From Fistulifera solaris (taxonomy: Eukaryota > Bacillariophyta > Bacillariophyceae > Naviculales > Stauroneidaceae): a stretch of DNA of 64,000 nucleotides. The notes beneath the pieces were generated by a model. It was not told the origin of the DNA and made no database searches. It saw only the letters and a list, made by a program, of their open reading frames with translations. The first letter of the stretch is position 1. Every line of letters begins with the position of its first letter. The translations under genes were made by a program, and so were the position numbers. Location of the stretch: NCBI GenBank assembly GCA_030295235.1, contig AP026141.1, forward strand, positions 1 through 64,000. The letters run 5' to 3'. Positions 22,876 through 34,083 of the stretch are shown here, one piece after another.

Positions 22876-23339
22876 TCCGGACAAAGTAGATTAATGAATA
22901 ATATTGTACATAGACGGGAACGTTGTTGTACCTCATATTCGAAATTGTAAGCAATCAGTGACCAGATCAGGGAGAGAAATTCCTCTTGAACGGCGAAGGA
23001 TTGCGATTGAATGATGGATAGCAAGTGACTTCAATTCTGAGTATAAAATGCAAACAGTCAACTCGACAGCGTTTTTCTTCGAAAAGTAATATTTTCTCCT
23101 GGATACTCCGACAATGTGCAACACGAGGATTTTCAAAGCACTTGAGGAGGCGGAAATGCACAAGTTGTAAGCGACTGCAATGGCCCCTTCATTTCTCCAT
23201 CACCTGGTACTTTGCTCCATTATCATCACCTTGTTCGGCCTTCGACGAACGAATTAGCGATCAACACCGAGGATGATTCGCATTCAATCCGTTCCGTTTT
23301 CCGTCTTCCGTCGGCTCTCTTCATTTGTTGCTAGTGTAG
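22876..23339. other. Intergenic, nothing recognised
   Basis: Several short overlapping frames without motif. The right edge runs into the 45-bp repeat array. No gene accepted. Confidence 0.4.
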
Positions 23340-24620
23340 ACTGTCTATAAACAAGTGGTGTTTGTTACACTAAAATTTATTCGATGGGTCCAGATATTCT
23401 GGACCCGAGTGCATTGGCTCGAACACAAGTTCTGCGAGACTTCCAGATATTATGAATTAGCTGATGGGGATGTCACAGAGATTTTGTTCAGATCGGGGCT
23501 TTTTGTCGGACAAGGATTTTGTGCATTTTCCAGAAAATCTGGAATCGGTGTTTTGCGTCGTGCAGACATTCCGTGAGCCTTCCAGATATTTTGGATAAGA
23601 TGCCTCGTGTCGCACAAAGCCTTTGTGCACGTTCCATGAGTTTTGAAACCGGTGTTTGCGTTTTAGATCACATTTTTCCTAATTCCAGAAATTCTTGAAT
23701 CGGTATTTCTGTCACACAGAAATTCTGCGATGGGTCCAGATATTCTGGACCCGAGTGCATTGGCTCGAACACAAGTTCTGCGAGACTTCCAGATATTATG
23801 GATTAGGTGATGGGGATGGCACAGAGATTTTGTGCACGTTTCAAATATTTCAGATCGGGTCTTTCTGTCAGACAAGGATTTTGTGCATTTTCCAGAAAAT
23901 CTGGAATCGGTGTTCTGCGTCGTGCAGACATTCCGTGAGACTTCCAGATAGTTTGGATAAGATGCCTTGTGTCGCACAAAGCCTTTGTGCACGTTCCATG
24001 AATTCTGAAGCCGGTGTTTGCGTTTTAGATCACATTTTCCCTAATTCCAGAAATTCTGGAATCGGTATTTCGGTCACACAGAAATTCTGCGATGGGTCTA
24101 GATATTCTGGACCCGAGTGCATTGGCTCGAACACAAGTTCTGCGAGACTTCCAGGGATGGCACAGAGATTCTGTGCATGTTTCAATTTTTTTAAGATCGG
24201 GGCTTTCCGTCAGAATTTCTGGAACGACCACAGAATATCTGTTGGATCCAAAATATAGATTCCAGAATTTTTTTGAACGACCACAGACTTTTGTATGACC
24301 CAATACAACAATTCCAGAATTTATAAACGGGCACAGAATCTCTCTATGGATCCAAAATATAGATTCTAGAATTTCTGGAACGACCACAGAATCACTGTTT
24401 GACCCAAAACAACAATTCCAGAATTTTTGAAACTGGCACAGAATCTCTGTTTGACGCAAACCATGGGTCCAGAACTTCTGGAACGACCACAGAATCTCTG
24501 TTTGTTGTAAAGTATAGATTCCAGAATTTCTGGAACGACCACAGACTTTCGTTTGACCCAAAAAAGAATCTTTGTTTGACCGCAAGCATTTTCTAATCTA
24601 TACAGAATCTCTGTTATCCC
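23340..24620. repeat. Palindrome-rich 45-bp repeat array with a larger triplicated block
   Basis: The region is built from a degenerate unit of about 45 bp containing CCAGAAATTCTGG (6-bp arms, 1-base centre) and a CACAGAAATTCTGCG-like half. On top of this, a block starting GATGGGTCCAGATATTCTGG occurs three times, at about 23384, 23730 and 24092 (spacing about 346 and 362). From about 24200 to 24600 the units are in the opposite orientation (TTCCAGAATTTCTGGAACGA, CACAGAATCTCTGTTTGACC). Frames reading through give repeated peptides on both strands; I treat them as repeat artefacts. The same unit recurs at 58120-58530. Confidence 0.8.
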
Positions 24621-25216
24621 TATGTCGCCAGACACCGATGAATCCATTTCATCTAGACCTAGAGTCGACTCCGGGGTATGGGTTACCAGGTACTGTACCA
24701 GTACTGTAATGGTTTTCCATGCCCCATGCCCTTACCAGGTAACCTTAACGTTTCCGCCTCTCACGGGCTCACGGGCGCCTGCCACAATACTGTTATTGTC
24801 CGATAAAGAATCCGTTTACTATTTAATTTATAGCGAATTTCAAAAGGCGGCCTAACTCCTAACTCGCTAACCATACCTATAGCCCTAATGACTAATGACC
24901 AATGACCCCCGCGAAATAATGAAGCCGCCACAGGCCACAGCAATAGCCCCATTGTCTTCTTTGTTCTTCAAAACGCATTACAGTACGATAAAAAAAGAAA
25001 CAAGGAACCAAGGAACAAGCAAGACAAAGGCCATCGTGTCGAAAAACACTCATCGAACGTCAACGATCAACGATTATCGTCAGTTACCGTTCTCCGCAAT
25101 CTACGATGTTGTTGTTCTTCTGTTTTTCAGGTTTCAGCCCGATACGATTCCCATTACAATTTCAGCTTGCGTGAGCTTGCAACATTTGTTTTTCCTTCTT
25201 ACGCACGAAAAGAACC
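24621..25216. other. Intergenic, nothing recognised
   Basis: Contains two TACCAGGTA words (24684-24692 and 24733-24741) and the phrase GTACTGTACCAGTACTGTAA (24690-24709). No gene accepted. Confidence 0.4.
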
Positions 25217-26005
25217 ATGACAATGCTACAAACGGACTTCATTCTCCTTGATAGCCATGAAAGAAGGCGAGATCCTATCTTGGTTGTCGATTGTAAAACT
25301 TCCAGTAGACGGAAAGCGCCCGAAAGGACTGATAGTAACCGATCGCAGAGCAGTCGTACCGCTCCTGCCGATAGGGCCAGATCTTGTCCGGCAAATCAAA
25401 CTGCAAAGTCGGATGCTAAACCAACACATGCTCCGAAACCGATACTTCAAACAAGAATTCCCAGAGCTTTCCAACAAGTGTATATTGCAGCAAATCGAGG
25501 AGAAGATATCAAAGACATTGATTTATGTACACCAATTCGGCAAGTTCCTCGCCGTACAAGAAGCTGCTTGTCTTCTTAGTTGTCGCGAACTTCTCACGAC
25601 AGGGATGCGACCCGTAAAACGACACGCTCGGTTTCATTTGGCGCTGTCAGAGGTGTCACGGTTGAAAATATTGCCGAAGATAATAAGAATGCACTGTGGT
25701 TTACAAAGGACGAATACAGTTCCATGAGACAAGAGGCTAAGGAGATCGCGTCCGCCGCTTATAAAAGAGGAGGTCCACTGAAAGAAACATCCAGGACTTG
25801 TTCACGAGGACTCGAGAAATACATTGTTCACGACTCATCCACAGTCCAGATCGCGAGACTTTCTGTGCTGGAACATCATGATTTGGCGATGTATGCTCTA
25901 GCTTCGAGTCGCGCCGTCAATGAAGCTCGACAGATGGCTGAGAAAGACGCACTTGAAGCATTTTCTATCCAGCAAGAGCGAACAAGTGCCCGAAGCGTGA
26001 ACTAG
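25217..26005 (+). pseudogene. LWF/EY family protein, copy 3 (in-frame stop)
   Basis: Closest to copy 4. One frame runs from ATG 25217 through LQTRIPRAFQQVYIAANRGE and RRTRSCLSS to a TAG at 25577-25579, and then continues in the same frame through TRKTTRSVSFGAVRGVTVE, NKNALWFTKDEYSSMRQEA, SRGLEKYI, LSVLEHHDLAMYALASSRAV to a stop at 26003-26005. Aligned to copy 4, TAG takes the place of one arginine with no length change. Unlike most breaks in this window it is a substitution, which is harder to blame on homopolymer error. A downstream non-AUG or internal start could still give a shorter protein. 262 codons in total including the stop. Confidence 0.68.
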
Positions 26006-26980
26006 TTGGAAATCAGTGCTACGATCCTCTCGCTCGCCGATGTGCTAGAGCTCGATATAAATTTGTGTCGACTATGATGCAAGCAACGCTAACAATATTG
26101 AATAAATGTCTTTCATACGTATTAAGTCAGCTTTACTCAATTTAAATCCTAGAAAACTTAGTAGGAGACTAATTGCAAGGATTGAGATCTAGCTCGTAAG
26201 AGTATGTAAGAGCTTACAATATATAGAGTCTCAATGATGATTCACTTTTACAAAATCCAAAATGTAGTTTTTTAACCGTCGGCTGTCAGCGTACAGTGTA
26301 CCGTAGATGAACACGGGGACCTGACCCTGTTTCTTTCAACCTTAGTTTTTGTTGAAGGCATGTGGAACACGGAATGTGGACGTGGAAGCGACCGGAAAGT
26401 GTGACTAAACCAAGAACTGCGGACTGCGAACTGCGAACTGCGACGTTAAATAATGCACGGTGCTCGGTGCTCGGCGCTCGGTGCTCGATGCGCGCTCTCC
26501 CTCCTCCCTCTCTCTAGACTCTAAAGAATTAGAATCTCTAGCCTCTAGCTAGAAGCTAGAGAGGCTCTAGAGACTAGAGACTCTAGAGAGACTCTATTCG
26601 CCAAGTACTGTAATGCACTAGCAATTTAGGCCATTTTCTTTTCCCATATCCCCTATCCCCTATTCTCCGATCTTAGCCGTCGCCATTCGCCATATCTTAG
26701 ATACAGTACAGAAAAACACGTAGTCGGAATCATAAACAAAGAACGTATTTTGATGCTTCATCAAGCGTCACAGTCAGGGTCATAAAGAACAAAAAGAATA
26801 AATTCAAAAAAGCTTTGTAGACTACTTGCAACGTGGCTCTACGCGGTTTTCTCTTTTCACTTCATCCATACGTAGTAACTTCATAAAAACAACTCACTCT
26901 TCACTCTCCAATCTTCCGATCTTCCGTGTAATAATCCTTCGCTCGGACCTTTACTCACTTTTGAGCTTGATGCAACAAAC
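26006..26980. other. Gene-free stretch with strong word stuttering
   Basis: No gene. From about 26410 to 26600 the sequence is a chain of drifting short words: GGACTGCGAACTGCGAACTGCG, GGTGCTCGGTGCTCGGCGCTCGG and many CTAG/CTCTAGAG words that make nested small palindromes (26510-26600). Confidence 0.5.
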
Positions 26981-27793
26981 ATGCTGCAAATGAACACAAA
27001 TACTTCTCTTGGTGAATCAGAAATAAGAATGATGAGTTCAAAGTCTCCTATTACTGACTTTATCCACAATGCGAAAGCCGCGAGGAAAAGCCACTCGTCA
27101 GAGAAAGAATGTCGCCCCGAGTTAGCCCCGCCACCTATCATTCAAAGTCGCATCCCCAGAAACTTTCAGCAGGTCTACATTGCTGCAAATCGAGGTGAGG
27201 AGGTCCTTGTACCACCGCCGGAGCCTGTACGACAGCTTACTCGTACACGAAGTTGCATGTCGGCAAGATCCTTGCGGGCTTCTTTACGAGAACCGACCGC
27301 GCGGAAAACAACACGTACTGTTTCCTTCGGCCGCGTTGAAGGAGTCACTGTAGAGAATATTGCCCAGGGGAACAAGAACGCTCTATGGTTCTCACGAGAT
27401 GAATACAGTTTGATGCGAAAAGAAGCCGCTCAAATAGCCAATGACACTCAAAAGAAAGGCGCTTTCAAAGAATCGTCTCGGATAAGCACAAGAGGACTCG
27501 AAAGATTCCTTGAAACAGATTCGCGACAAACACGTGATCCGAGAATCTCTGTCCTAGAGCACAATGATCTAGCAATGTATGCTCTGGCATCGAATCGTGC
27601 CGTCAATACAGCTCGGCAACTGGCAGAGAAAGATGCGTTGGAGGCGCATTCCATACAACAAGAAAGTTCATGGAGAAAGGTATCACGTACGAAATCCAAA
27701 GATAAACTTTTCAACCCCGATCGACAGCTTGCGCTAAAGGACGTGTTAGAGACCTATTCGATACACCAGGAATGTTCGCAAAGTACAAAGTAA
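26981..27793 (+). CDS. LWF/EY family protein, copy 4 (intact)
   Basis: The only undamaged member of the local family, 270 residues. Order of blocks: a variable polar N-terminus (1-60); IQSRIPRNFQQVYIAANRGE; LTRTRSCMSARSLR; RKTTRTVSFGRVEGVTVENIA; NKNALWFSRDEYSLMRKEA; STRGLERFL; ISVLEHNDLAMYALASNRAV; and two copies of a QLA-x-KDxLEx(Y/H)SIQQE-like helix at the end (EKDALEAHSIQQES and LKDVLETYSIHQEC). There is no signal peptide or membrane segment. Function unknown. The RxxSF block followed by LWF-x3-EY and RGLE resembles a large uncharacterised diatom family; this is recall, not a search result. The duplicated terminal helix is not seen in copy 3. Confidence 0.7.
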   Translation: MLQMNTNTSLGESEIRMMSSKSPITDFIHNAKAARKSHSSEKECRPELAPPPIIQSRIPRNFQQVYIAANRGEEVLVPPPEPVRQLTRTRSCMSARSLRASLREPTARKTTRTVSFGRVEGVTVENIAQGNKNALWFSRDEYSLMRKEAAQIANDTQKKGAFKESSRISTRGLERFLETDSRQTRDPRISVLEHNDLAMYALASNRAVNTARQLAEKDALEAHSIQQESSWRKVSRTKSKDKLFNPDRQLALKDVLETYSIHQECSQSTK

Positions 27794-27911
27794 GATGCAA
27801 CGTCCACTCTCACAACGCTGAAGTGATAAAGAACGGTAATACGTACGAGACGTGTATAAACCATGTATAAACTCTATTATTGATATGGTAGCTCCTCGTT
27901 ATTCTTTCGTT

Positions 27912-29225
27912 TCATTGTCCCGGAGCTGCGGTCTGTGGCTGTTGCGATGCAAGTTCCGCTTCTAAGACACCAAGTACGTAAGGAAACTTTGGTCGTTGCA
28001 GCCGATCTCGGACCCAACATTGTTGCATTAGTTGCTGTAATGCGTCTGATAATACTGGCAACGCGCGAGGGCGTTTGTGTCGATACAGCATGTCATCCAC
28101 GGCCGTGCTACTGCACATTTGATTGTGATCAATTGGTTTCTGAAGCGAAAAAATGTACCACATCATCATGGCAAAGGAGAAGACATCGGCCGACAATCCA
28201 TAAGGTTGATGCAACATGACTTCAGGAGCCATGTACCCGACCGTCCCCGTCATGGGTGTAGCGCGATATCCATCCGGTTGTTCAATCAGATGTTTTACCT
28301 TGAGTTCCTTTGCACATCCAAAGTCAAAGAGTTGAAGATGCCCATAATCATTACTTTTGCTCCCATCCTTGTTGATTGCAAAACCAATGTTGGGCGGCTT
28401 CATATCCCGGTAGACAATCGAATACCGGTGCAAATGATTCAAAGCACTGGCCAGTTGTTTGACAGTCTCCACGCGTTGATAATAAAACGCCCGCGTACGT
28501 GCCGTATTATTCCACCATCGCAGTCGTCTCCCACCAATGCAGCTGGCGTATTCGGTTCGCCATTTGTCATCGACGAGTTCCGCGAGTGTCAGGGCCAGTT
28601 TGTCAAAGACTAATCCGTATTCAAAGGTGCCCGGGTTTCCGAGTATCGCTCTCAAGTGAATGATATGAGGATGCGGGGGCAAATGTTGTAGGAATTGTGC
28701 CTCACAAGCCAAATCAAAGAAACTAATGTTTTGTTTCTTTTGCTGTTTCTGCCGTTCTTCATCGTCAAGGTCGTCTACTTCTAGTTTCGCATTCGCTTGG
28801 GTCTGTAGGAAGCAACGAGCTCGCTTCACAACAAGCTGTTGAGCGTTAGCGTTCCAAACACCCCGAGTAAACGTTACAGCATAGACAGCCCCAAAGCATC
28901 CTTGCGCTAGCTGTTCACCCACTACAATATCATTTGTCTTCAAATGAGGAATAATCTGGTTCGTGCTTTCTGTATGTTGTTGTTTCACCAAAGACGATCC
29001 AGATTCCCATTGCAGTAGACGACGCATGGTCTTTTTGTGAATTGTGCTTTCGTTTGTTTCATCGTTTTGTGGGAGATTGTTTGTTTCAGTATTTAGGGGA
29101 TCCTCGCTTGCTTGTTGCTCATAAGGTTGCTGCTCCTTTGCTTGTTGTTTGCTTTCGCTACAGCTACTTCCATTCTGCACTGATTTAACGGAATTTGAGG
29201 AAGAAGACGTTTTTATTTCCGCCAT
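27912..29225 (-). CDS. Protein kinase, intact (local family)
   Basis: 437 residues, one exon. Residues 1-95 are polar (Ser, Gln, Glu-rich). The kinase domain follows: Gly loop LAQGCFGAVYAV (about 106-117), VAIK-type Lys134, helix-C Glu175, catalytic VYRDMKPPN (Asp274), DFG at 301-303, GTVGYMAPEV, and DVFSFAMMMWYIFSLQKPI. All key residues are present, so it should be active. A block between beta5 and the catalytic loop (FDKLALTLAELVDDKWRTEY) is shared with the kinases at 11.7 and 47.1 kb. The HRD motif reads YRD, as in the 47-kb paralogue. The overall look is TKL-like or diatom-specific; substrate unknown. Confidence 0.85.
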   Translation of the reverse strand: MAEIKTSSSSNSVKSVQNGSSCSESKQQAKEQQPYEQQASEDPLNTETNNLPQNDETNESTIHKKTMRRLLQWESGSSLVKQQHTESTNQIIPHLKTNDIVVGEQLAQGCFGAVYAVTFTRGVWNANAQQLVVKRARCFLQTQANAKLEVDDLDDEERQKQQKKQNISFFDLACEAQFLQHLPPHPHIIHLRAILGNPGTFEYGLVFDKLALTLAELVDDKWRTEYASCIGGRRLRWWNNTARTRAFYYQRVETVKQLASALNHLHRYSIVYRDMKPPNIGFAINKDGSKSNDYGHLQLFDFGCAKELKVKHLIEQPDGYRATPMTGTVGYMAPEVMLHQPYGLSADVFSFAMMMWYIFSLQKPIDHNQMCSSTAVDDMLYRHKRPRALPVLSDALQQLMQQCWVRDRLQRPKFPYVLGVLEAELASQQPQTAAPGQ

Positions 29226-29913
29226 AGTGTTGCCTTGTTACTTGTTATAGCATTCTCATGGCATCCATCGAACTACTCCTCGCTCCTCGCACTCCTCGCT
29301 CACCTTTGATTGCGTGCTTTTGTGCAACTTCAAATTGGCGAGACGCGATGTTTCTTCGCGGAGAACATACTTGTACAAAGTAATAATTATTCATTCTCGC
29401 TTCCACGTGCGAGGGCGCGCAGCGCGCAGGCATCAAGGTTTGAGGTAACCTTAAATACGTAAGTGCTAAGTGCCGCTGCGGCGCGATGCACGTTTTAATT
29501 TTAGGATTTCCCAGGAATTCTTTCATCGCACACTTTATACTGTACTTGTTTCCACAGTACTAACTATAAGTAATACTGTCACACTCCGACAGAAACCACG
29601 ACTACATAATGGATTATTGCGGCAGCACATTTTATAGAACGAAAGTGTAGTGGACAGAGCAATTGACACTTGACACGATCTCCCGACGAAATTTTACAGT
29701 TTCACGAGTCACGAATGTACAATTCACCGATTACCACATTGTGTACAGTAAAAAGTAGAGTCCGGCTCGTCTCCCCGACCGCCAAATTTAACGCGAAAGT
29801 CCTCCTTTTCCATTATTTTTCAAGCAAAAAAATAATAAAGGAGACCTTGTGATTGCTTCCTTGAAAACAAATATTCGACAACAATCGCTGCACTGCTTAT
29901 TATTTAATTAAGA
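29226..29913. other. Divergent intergenic region
   Basis: Lies between the kinase gene (minus) and the receptor gene (plus). Includes TATACTGTACTTG and CAGTACTAACTATAAGTAATACTGTC near 29537-29580. No gene accepted. Confidence 0.4.
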
Positions 29914-31879
29914 ATGAATATACCATCAAATAGAGGCTTAATAGCACGGCTCATTTCATTAGCGCTGCTTTGTCAGCAAGCCGCAAGTCAGGGATGTTTT
30001 GATTTCCGTTCCCTGTCATGTCTCACTCCGCAAGAGCAGGGAGATGATCTTATGGACGTACAAATAGCATGTTTAGCAATAGAGCAGGCTTTGAAACAAC
30101 AAGAGCTATCAATAAAGCTCTTACAATCACCTGAAGAAACGCAACAACACGAACGCGCGCTGCAACATCTCACCGTACATGATGATTTGTGTTATGGCTT
30201 GCATCAAGCGTATCACAAATGTTGGTGGTGTGCGCAAATTGTTTTACCAGAAGAAGTCGTACATCCAGATTTTTGCCAGTTCCGAACTTGCTCGCGACCC
30301 CCGGAAGCGGATGCATCGCTCACGACATTACGAGAAACGTGTCAAGAAATGCAAACCGTACAAGAGTATGGTGGATACCCAGCGACGATGGAATTTTGTC
30401 AGCGTGCGGAAGAAGCGTCGTTTCTCTGTCCTATATATTGCGAGACGTCGTATCTGGGCGCTGATACTTTAGCACAAAAGCGTGGCTTAGTGTGGATGGC
30501 TCGAACGACGGCCTTTTTCACATTGTTCGGGGCACTTCATATACTCTATGATATCGGAAAAGATGCCAAGAAACGACAGTCTGTGTATCATCAATTGTTG
30601 CTCGCCATGGCGGCGTTCGATGTTTCGACCGGAATTGCGTGGGGATTGTCAACATGGCCCATTCCGAGTGAATTCTTTTGGATTCATGGAGCCCAAGGAT
30701 CGACAGCTACTTGTACGGCGCAAGCGTTTTTTGTACAATGGGGTTTCACCTCCATGTTTTACAATGTCTCGCTCGCTCTTTACTATACCTTGGTGATTGT
30801 ATATACTTACAAAGAACACCAACTCATCAAATTGCGGCCTTATTTGCTGGGTGTTCCGCTGGTGATAGGAACCGGATTAGCGTTGGGAGCCATTCCTTTC
30901 TATGACTGGTTTGAATACGGTTGTCACTTTTTGGTACGTTACTATCCCTCTCTTTGATCTATAGACCCGTTGAACTTCTCAAACTTACCTTTTCTGCTTC
31001 CTGCGTCTTCTTTTACGATAGCCGCCACCCGATGGTCCGGCATGGCCCGTTTACATCTTCGCGGTGATTCCTCTGGCAATATCGATTTTGAGTATCATCA
31101 CGAGCATGGGATTCGTCTACTATCGCGTTCGTGCCCAAGCTCAAGCCTCTCAGAAATGGTCGATGCAAAGGGGTGCACCCAGCGGCTTGCAAACACGCGT
31201 CTTCTATCAGTGTTTGTGGTATGTTTTATCTTTTCTGATATCATGGCCCATTTTGTTTGCTGTCTATTTGGCCAGTATCGATGTTAACGGACCCTATGGT
31301 TTTACTCTCATCATCGCCATGTTGGCGCCACTGCAAGGATTCAACAACTTTTGTGTGTATTTACGACCCAAACTATTGCATTGGAAAACGGTCCGTGACA
31401 AACGACGCAAAAAGCAACAATCCTCTCAACAGAATGGCCTGGGCCACGGGTGCTACCCAACCGGCGGTACCACGCAAATGAACTCATCATATCAGAACAG
31501 TTCGGGCCTCGCGAATAGGAGACAAGTCGTTCCCAGTCGTAGCGTTACAGATTTCTCGGAAACGGAGCGCGTGGAGGATGCGATTTGTGTTTCGCAAAAC
31601 GATTACTCAGATAATGCCTATGCTTTGGAATTTTCCGAAACTGTTCATGATTCTGATCATGATTCTGATCAGCTGGTGGAGGCAGAGGTAGTTCATGCCG
31701 AACACGTCATTGAAAAGGATGTTGATGAGGATGAATACGTTGATCCTTCCGTCGAAATTGTTGAGATGAACGAGCATACCGACGTTGGCCACAACAATAA
31801 TGAGGAAATACTCGCAGACGAGAATGGTCTTTCGCATTTTCAACTAAGAAGAACGTCAAGGATTGCCGAAGAGGACTAG
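29914..31879 (+). CDS. Seven-transmembrane receptor-like protein (two exons)
   Basis: Exons 29914-30933 and 31022-31879; the 88-bp intron has GTACGT donor and GATAG acceptor in phase 0; 625 residues. A signal peptide (LISLALLCQQAASQG) is followed by a Cys-rich ectodomain of about 160 residues (CFDFRSLSCL, KCWWCAQIV, CQFRTCSRP, FLCPIYCETSYLG). Seven hydrophobic helices follow, among them ARTTAFFTLFGALHILYDI, LLLAMAAFDVSTGIAWGLS, GFTSMFYNVSLALYYTLVIV, LLGVPLVIGTGLALGAI, VYIFAVIPLAISILSIITSM and FYQCLWYVLSFLISWPILF. The cytoplasmic tail of about 170 residues is acidic and Ser-rich. The layout fits the broad cAMP-receptor/Frizzled/secretin-like GPCR group of protists. The ligand is unknown. Intact. 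Confidence 0.75.
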
Positions 31880-31999
31880 CGCAATTGGGAATAGACTAGT
31901 TTGCTGAAAGGATACCGTGTACACTATTTAATCTTAGAACAACGTTAAACATTGATGATTCGTAACTTTGCTTACGCTCTTCTGTTGAACAGACCACTC

Positions 32000-33885
32000 T
32001 TACTCGGGTACTACATTTACCCAACTCGGCGGTAGCATATCATCAGGCAAAGCAATGGGATGACGAAATCCGCCAGGCAAATGCCAATCTTGTGAAAAGG
32101 CACGATCATACAAGAATATGCCGTCCTCTGGTACGTGACGGACTATCACTGGCTCGTCCTTATCCTTCAAATGGAGTTCCACTGTATATTCGAACGATTG
32201 TCCTTTATCATCGCCATCTCCTTCGTCGTGAGATATCGAATAGCGTTCCAAAACCGTACAGTACACACGATGAGGATCTTCGGGACGCAACATCGGTACC
32301 CACACGTAACCGTCTTCCGGATCCTCGTCATCTTCCACAATCACCGTACTGCTGTATGATTCGTAGCACATCGTCACAAGATTCTCGGTATAGGATTCTT
32401 CATCCTGGGTTCGATAGTGCGTTTCATTCCATTGTGCACGCGCCACATAGGGGTCGGTAATGGGTGTATATTGAGCGGCATAGTATTCCCAAGCTTGCTC
32501 CCAAGCGGATCCATAATCCATCAATATCTCTTCTCCGGGTTCAATATCGCGCAACGCCACATATTCGAAAGACAAACCAATTTTATCAACTGTATCGTGC
32601 AAGAATTCGGCCGTTTGTTGCAACCAATGTGGTTTGTGAGCAACAAATTCCCTTCGCAGCCACTGAACGCGAACATTGACACGCGACTTGTCAAAGGCAT
32701 GATTGATGTAGTTGACCATACCGCCGTAGGGCGTTAGCATGACGGTAGAGTTGGCGTGTTGAAAACTGTAGTTGATGACTAAATCGTATCGATCTCCCAA
32801 CCAAAAGATTTCTTGCCCCTGCGTTCCAATGTGAACCAGTGGACTGTATCCCACAATCGTACCTTGTGGAAGTGCCCGTGTGGCAAACGCACCCCGTCCT
32901 GCTTGAGGAATCGTCGAGGTTTTTGCTTCCATATGATCTTGACAATATCCGTTTTCTTGCAACCATTCGATGGAACGTTTCGTCGATTGTCTGATGAAGT
33001 GTCGTACAATGGTTTTGTCTTTGTCCCCTGCACCATCTTTGCTTTTGCTCTGTTGCTGTTGTAAATAATAGTCAATGACGTGTTTCCATTCCGTGCGAGG
33101 AAGATTACTCAAGGCTCGATTGTTGCGTTGATAGGGTAAACTCTTCATCAATTCCCAGAGTCCGTGCTGTAAGGAAGCCGACGGCTTGTATTTTGTAATC
33201 CAAGGTAAGTATCGTTGTTGCAAAAACAGTTCCGCTTGTTCCAATTCATAATCCAAAGTCACTTGTACATTCGGAATATCCGGAATCCAGAAATCTCCGT
33301 ACATGGCCATTAGTTCGGTTCCGGCTCAATATCCCGCACAGCCCGTGTTTGTGCGGAATGATAAGGTGTAAAGGCGGTCACCCCTGGATCTTTCGATCGA
33401 TGCAAGTCAACAGTATCATAAATGGAGCCGTGCGTCGACAAAATATTGTTCATATCGAGCAAACTATTCACCGTGCAACCGATGCCCGGCACAAAGACCG
33501 CTCTCGATTTTTCTCGATTCGTATCTTGATACGTTTCAATATTCATGATATCGCCTTCCCAAATGTATCGATCCCACAATACACCGTCTCTATATCCCGG
33601 TTTGTGATCTCCCCATTCACGAAATAAAAGAGGAATCGCCATTTCGTGCCATGTGAAATTGGTAGGAATATCCCGACCCGCGTACATGCCCAAATTTGCG
33701 TCTTCGCCTAATGTACTGGGAGCCATATATAAGCCACATTCCGGTTGTGGTGTTGCCGTGCAAGTGTTGGAGTTAGAAGAAGCAGAACATGTTTCTGAAG
33801 CAGCTTTTGCGAGTATTGTTGCATCGAAAAGAAGAAGCAAAGGGAAAAAGACAGAAAGGAGCGGCAAACTGGTCGCAAAAGTCAT
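32000..33885 (-). CDS. Secreted protein with two SET domains (one frameshift)
   Basis: 628 residues with one base restored. It begins at ATG 33885 with a clear signal peptide (LLSVFFPLLLLFDATILAKA). The first SET-like region has GLYMAPSTLGEDANLGMYAG, SLLDMNN, TAFTPYHSAQTRAVRDIEP. At a CC pair (33321-33322) the frame ends in TAA and the next one continues MAMYGDFW; with one more C it reads RDIEPGTELMAMYGDFW, the normal end of a SET domain. The second SET region is in the second half: AGRGAFATRALPQGTIVGYS, GGMVNYINHAFD, ALRDIEPGEEILMDYGSAW. SET proteins entering the secretory path are unusual, though such proteins occur in diatoms. Substrate and location unknown. Confidence 0.75.
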
Positions 33886-34083
33886 TCTAAAGCTCCGCTC
33901 TGTCTACACCGTAGTGAGTTATGCGGATGAGAAGAAGCAACCAAAGTCACTTTCAGGAAAGTCAATAACAACCATGCTCTATACTTCCCTCTTGTCATCA
34001 TTGTCGATCGCGCGAGATTTTTTTCAACGGATAGTTTTGTGGATGGGTGGACAGACGCTCGTGACAATAATGCATGCAATTAG

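Noticed and set aside
23340-24620. Heat-shock elements in the AGAAATTCT palindromes
   Set aside because: Heat-shock elements need GAA and TTC separated by two bases; these have one base between, and the array is not next to an obvious stress gene.
23695-24647. Overlapping open frames on both strands with repeated peptides such as FWNLYFGSNRYSVVV
   Set aside because: The frames follow the 45-bp repeat on both strands at once and contain no start or domain logic; they are repeat artefacts.
785-27793. Introns instead of frame changes in the broken genes
   Set aside because: The frame changes fall within a few bases, with aligned motifs flush on both sides and no GT-AG pair of plausible length.
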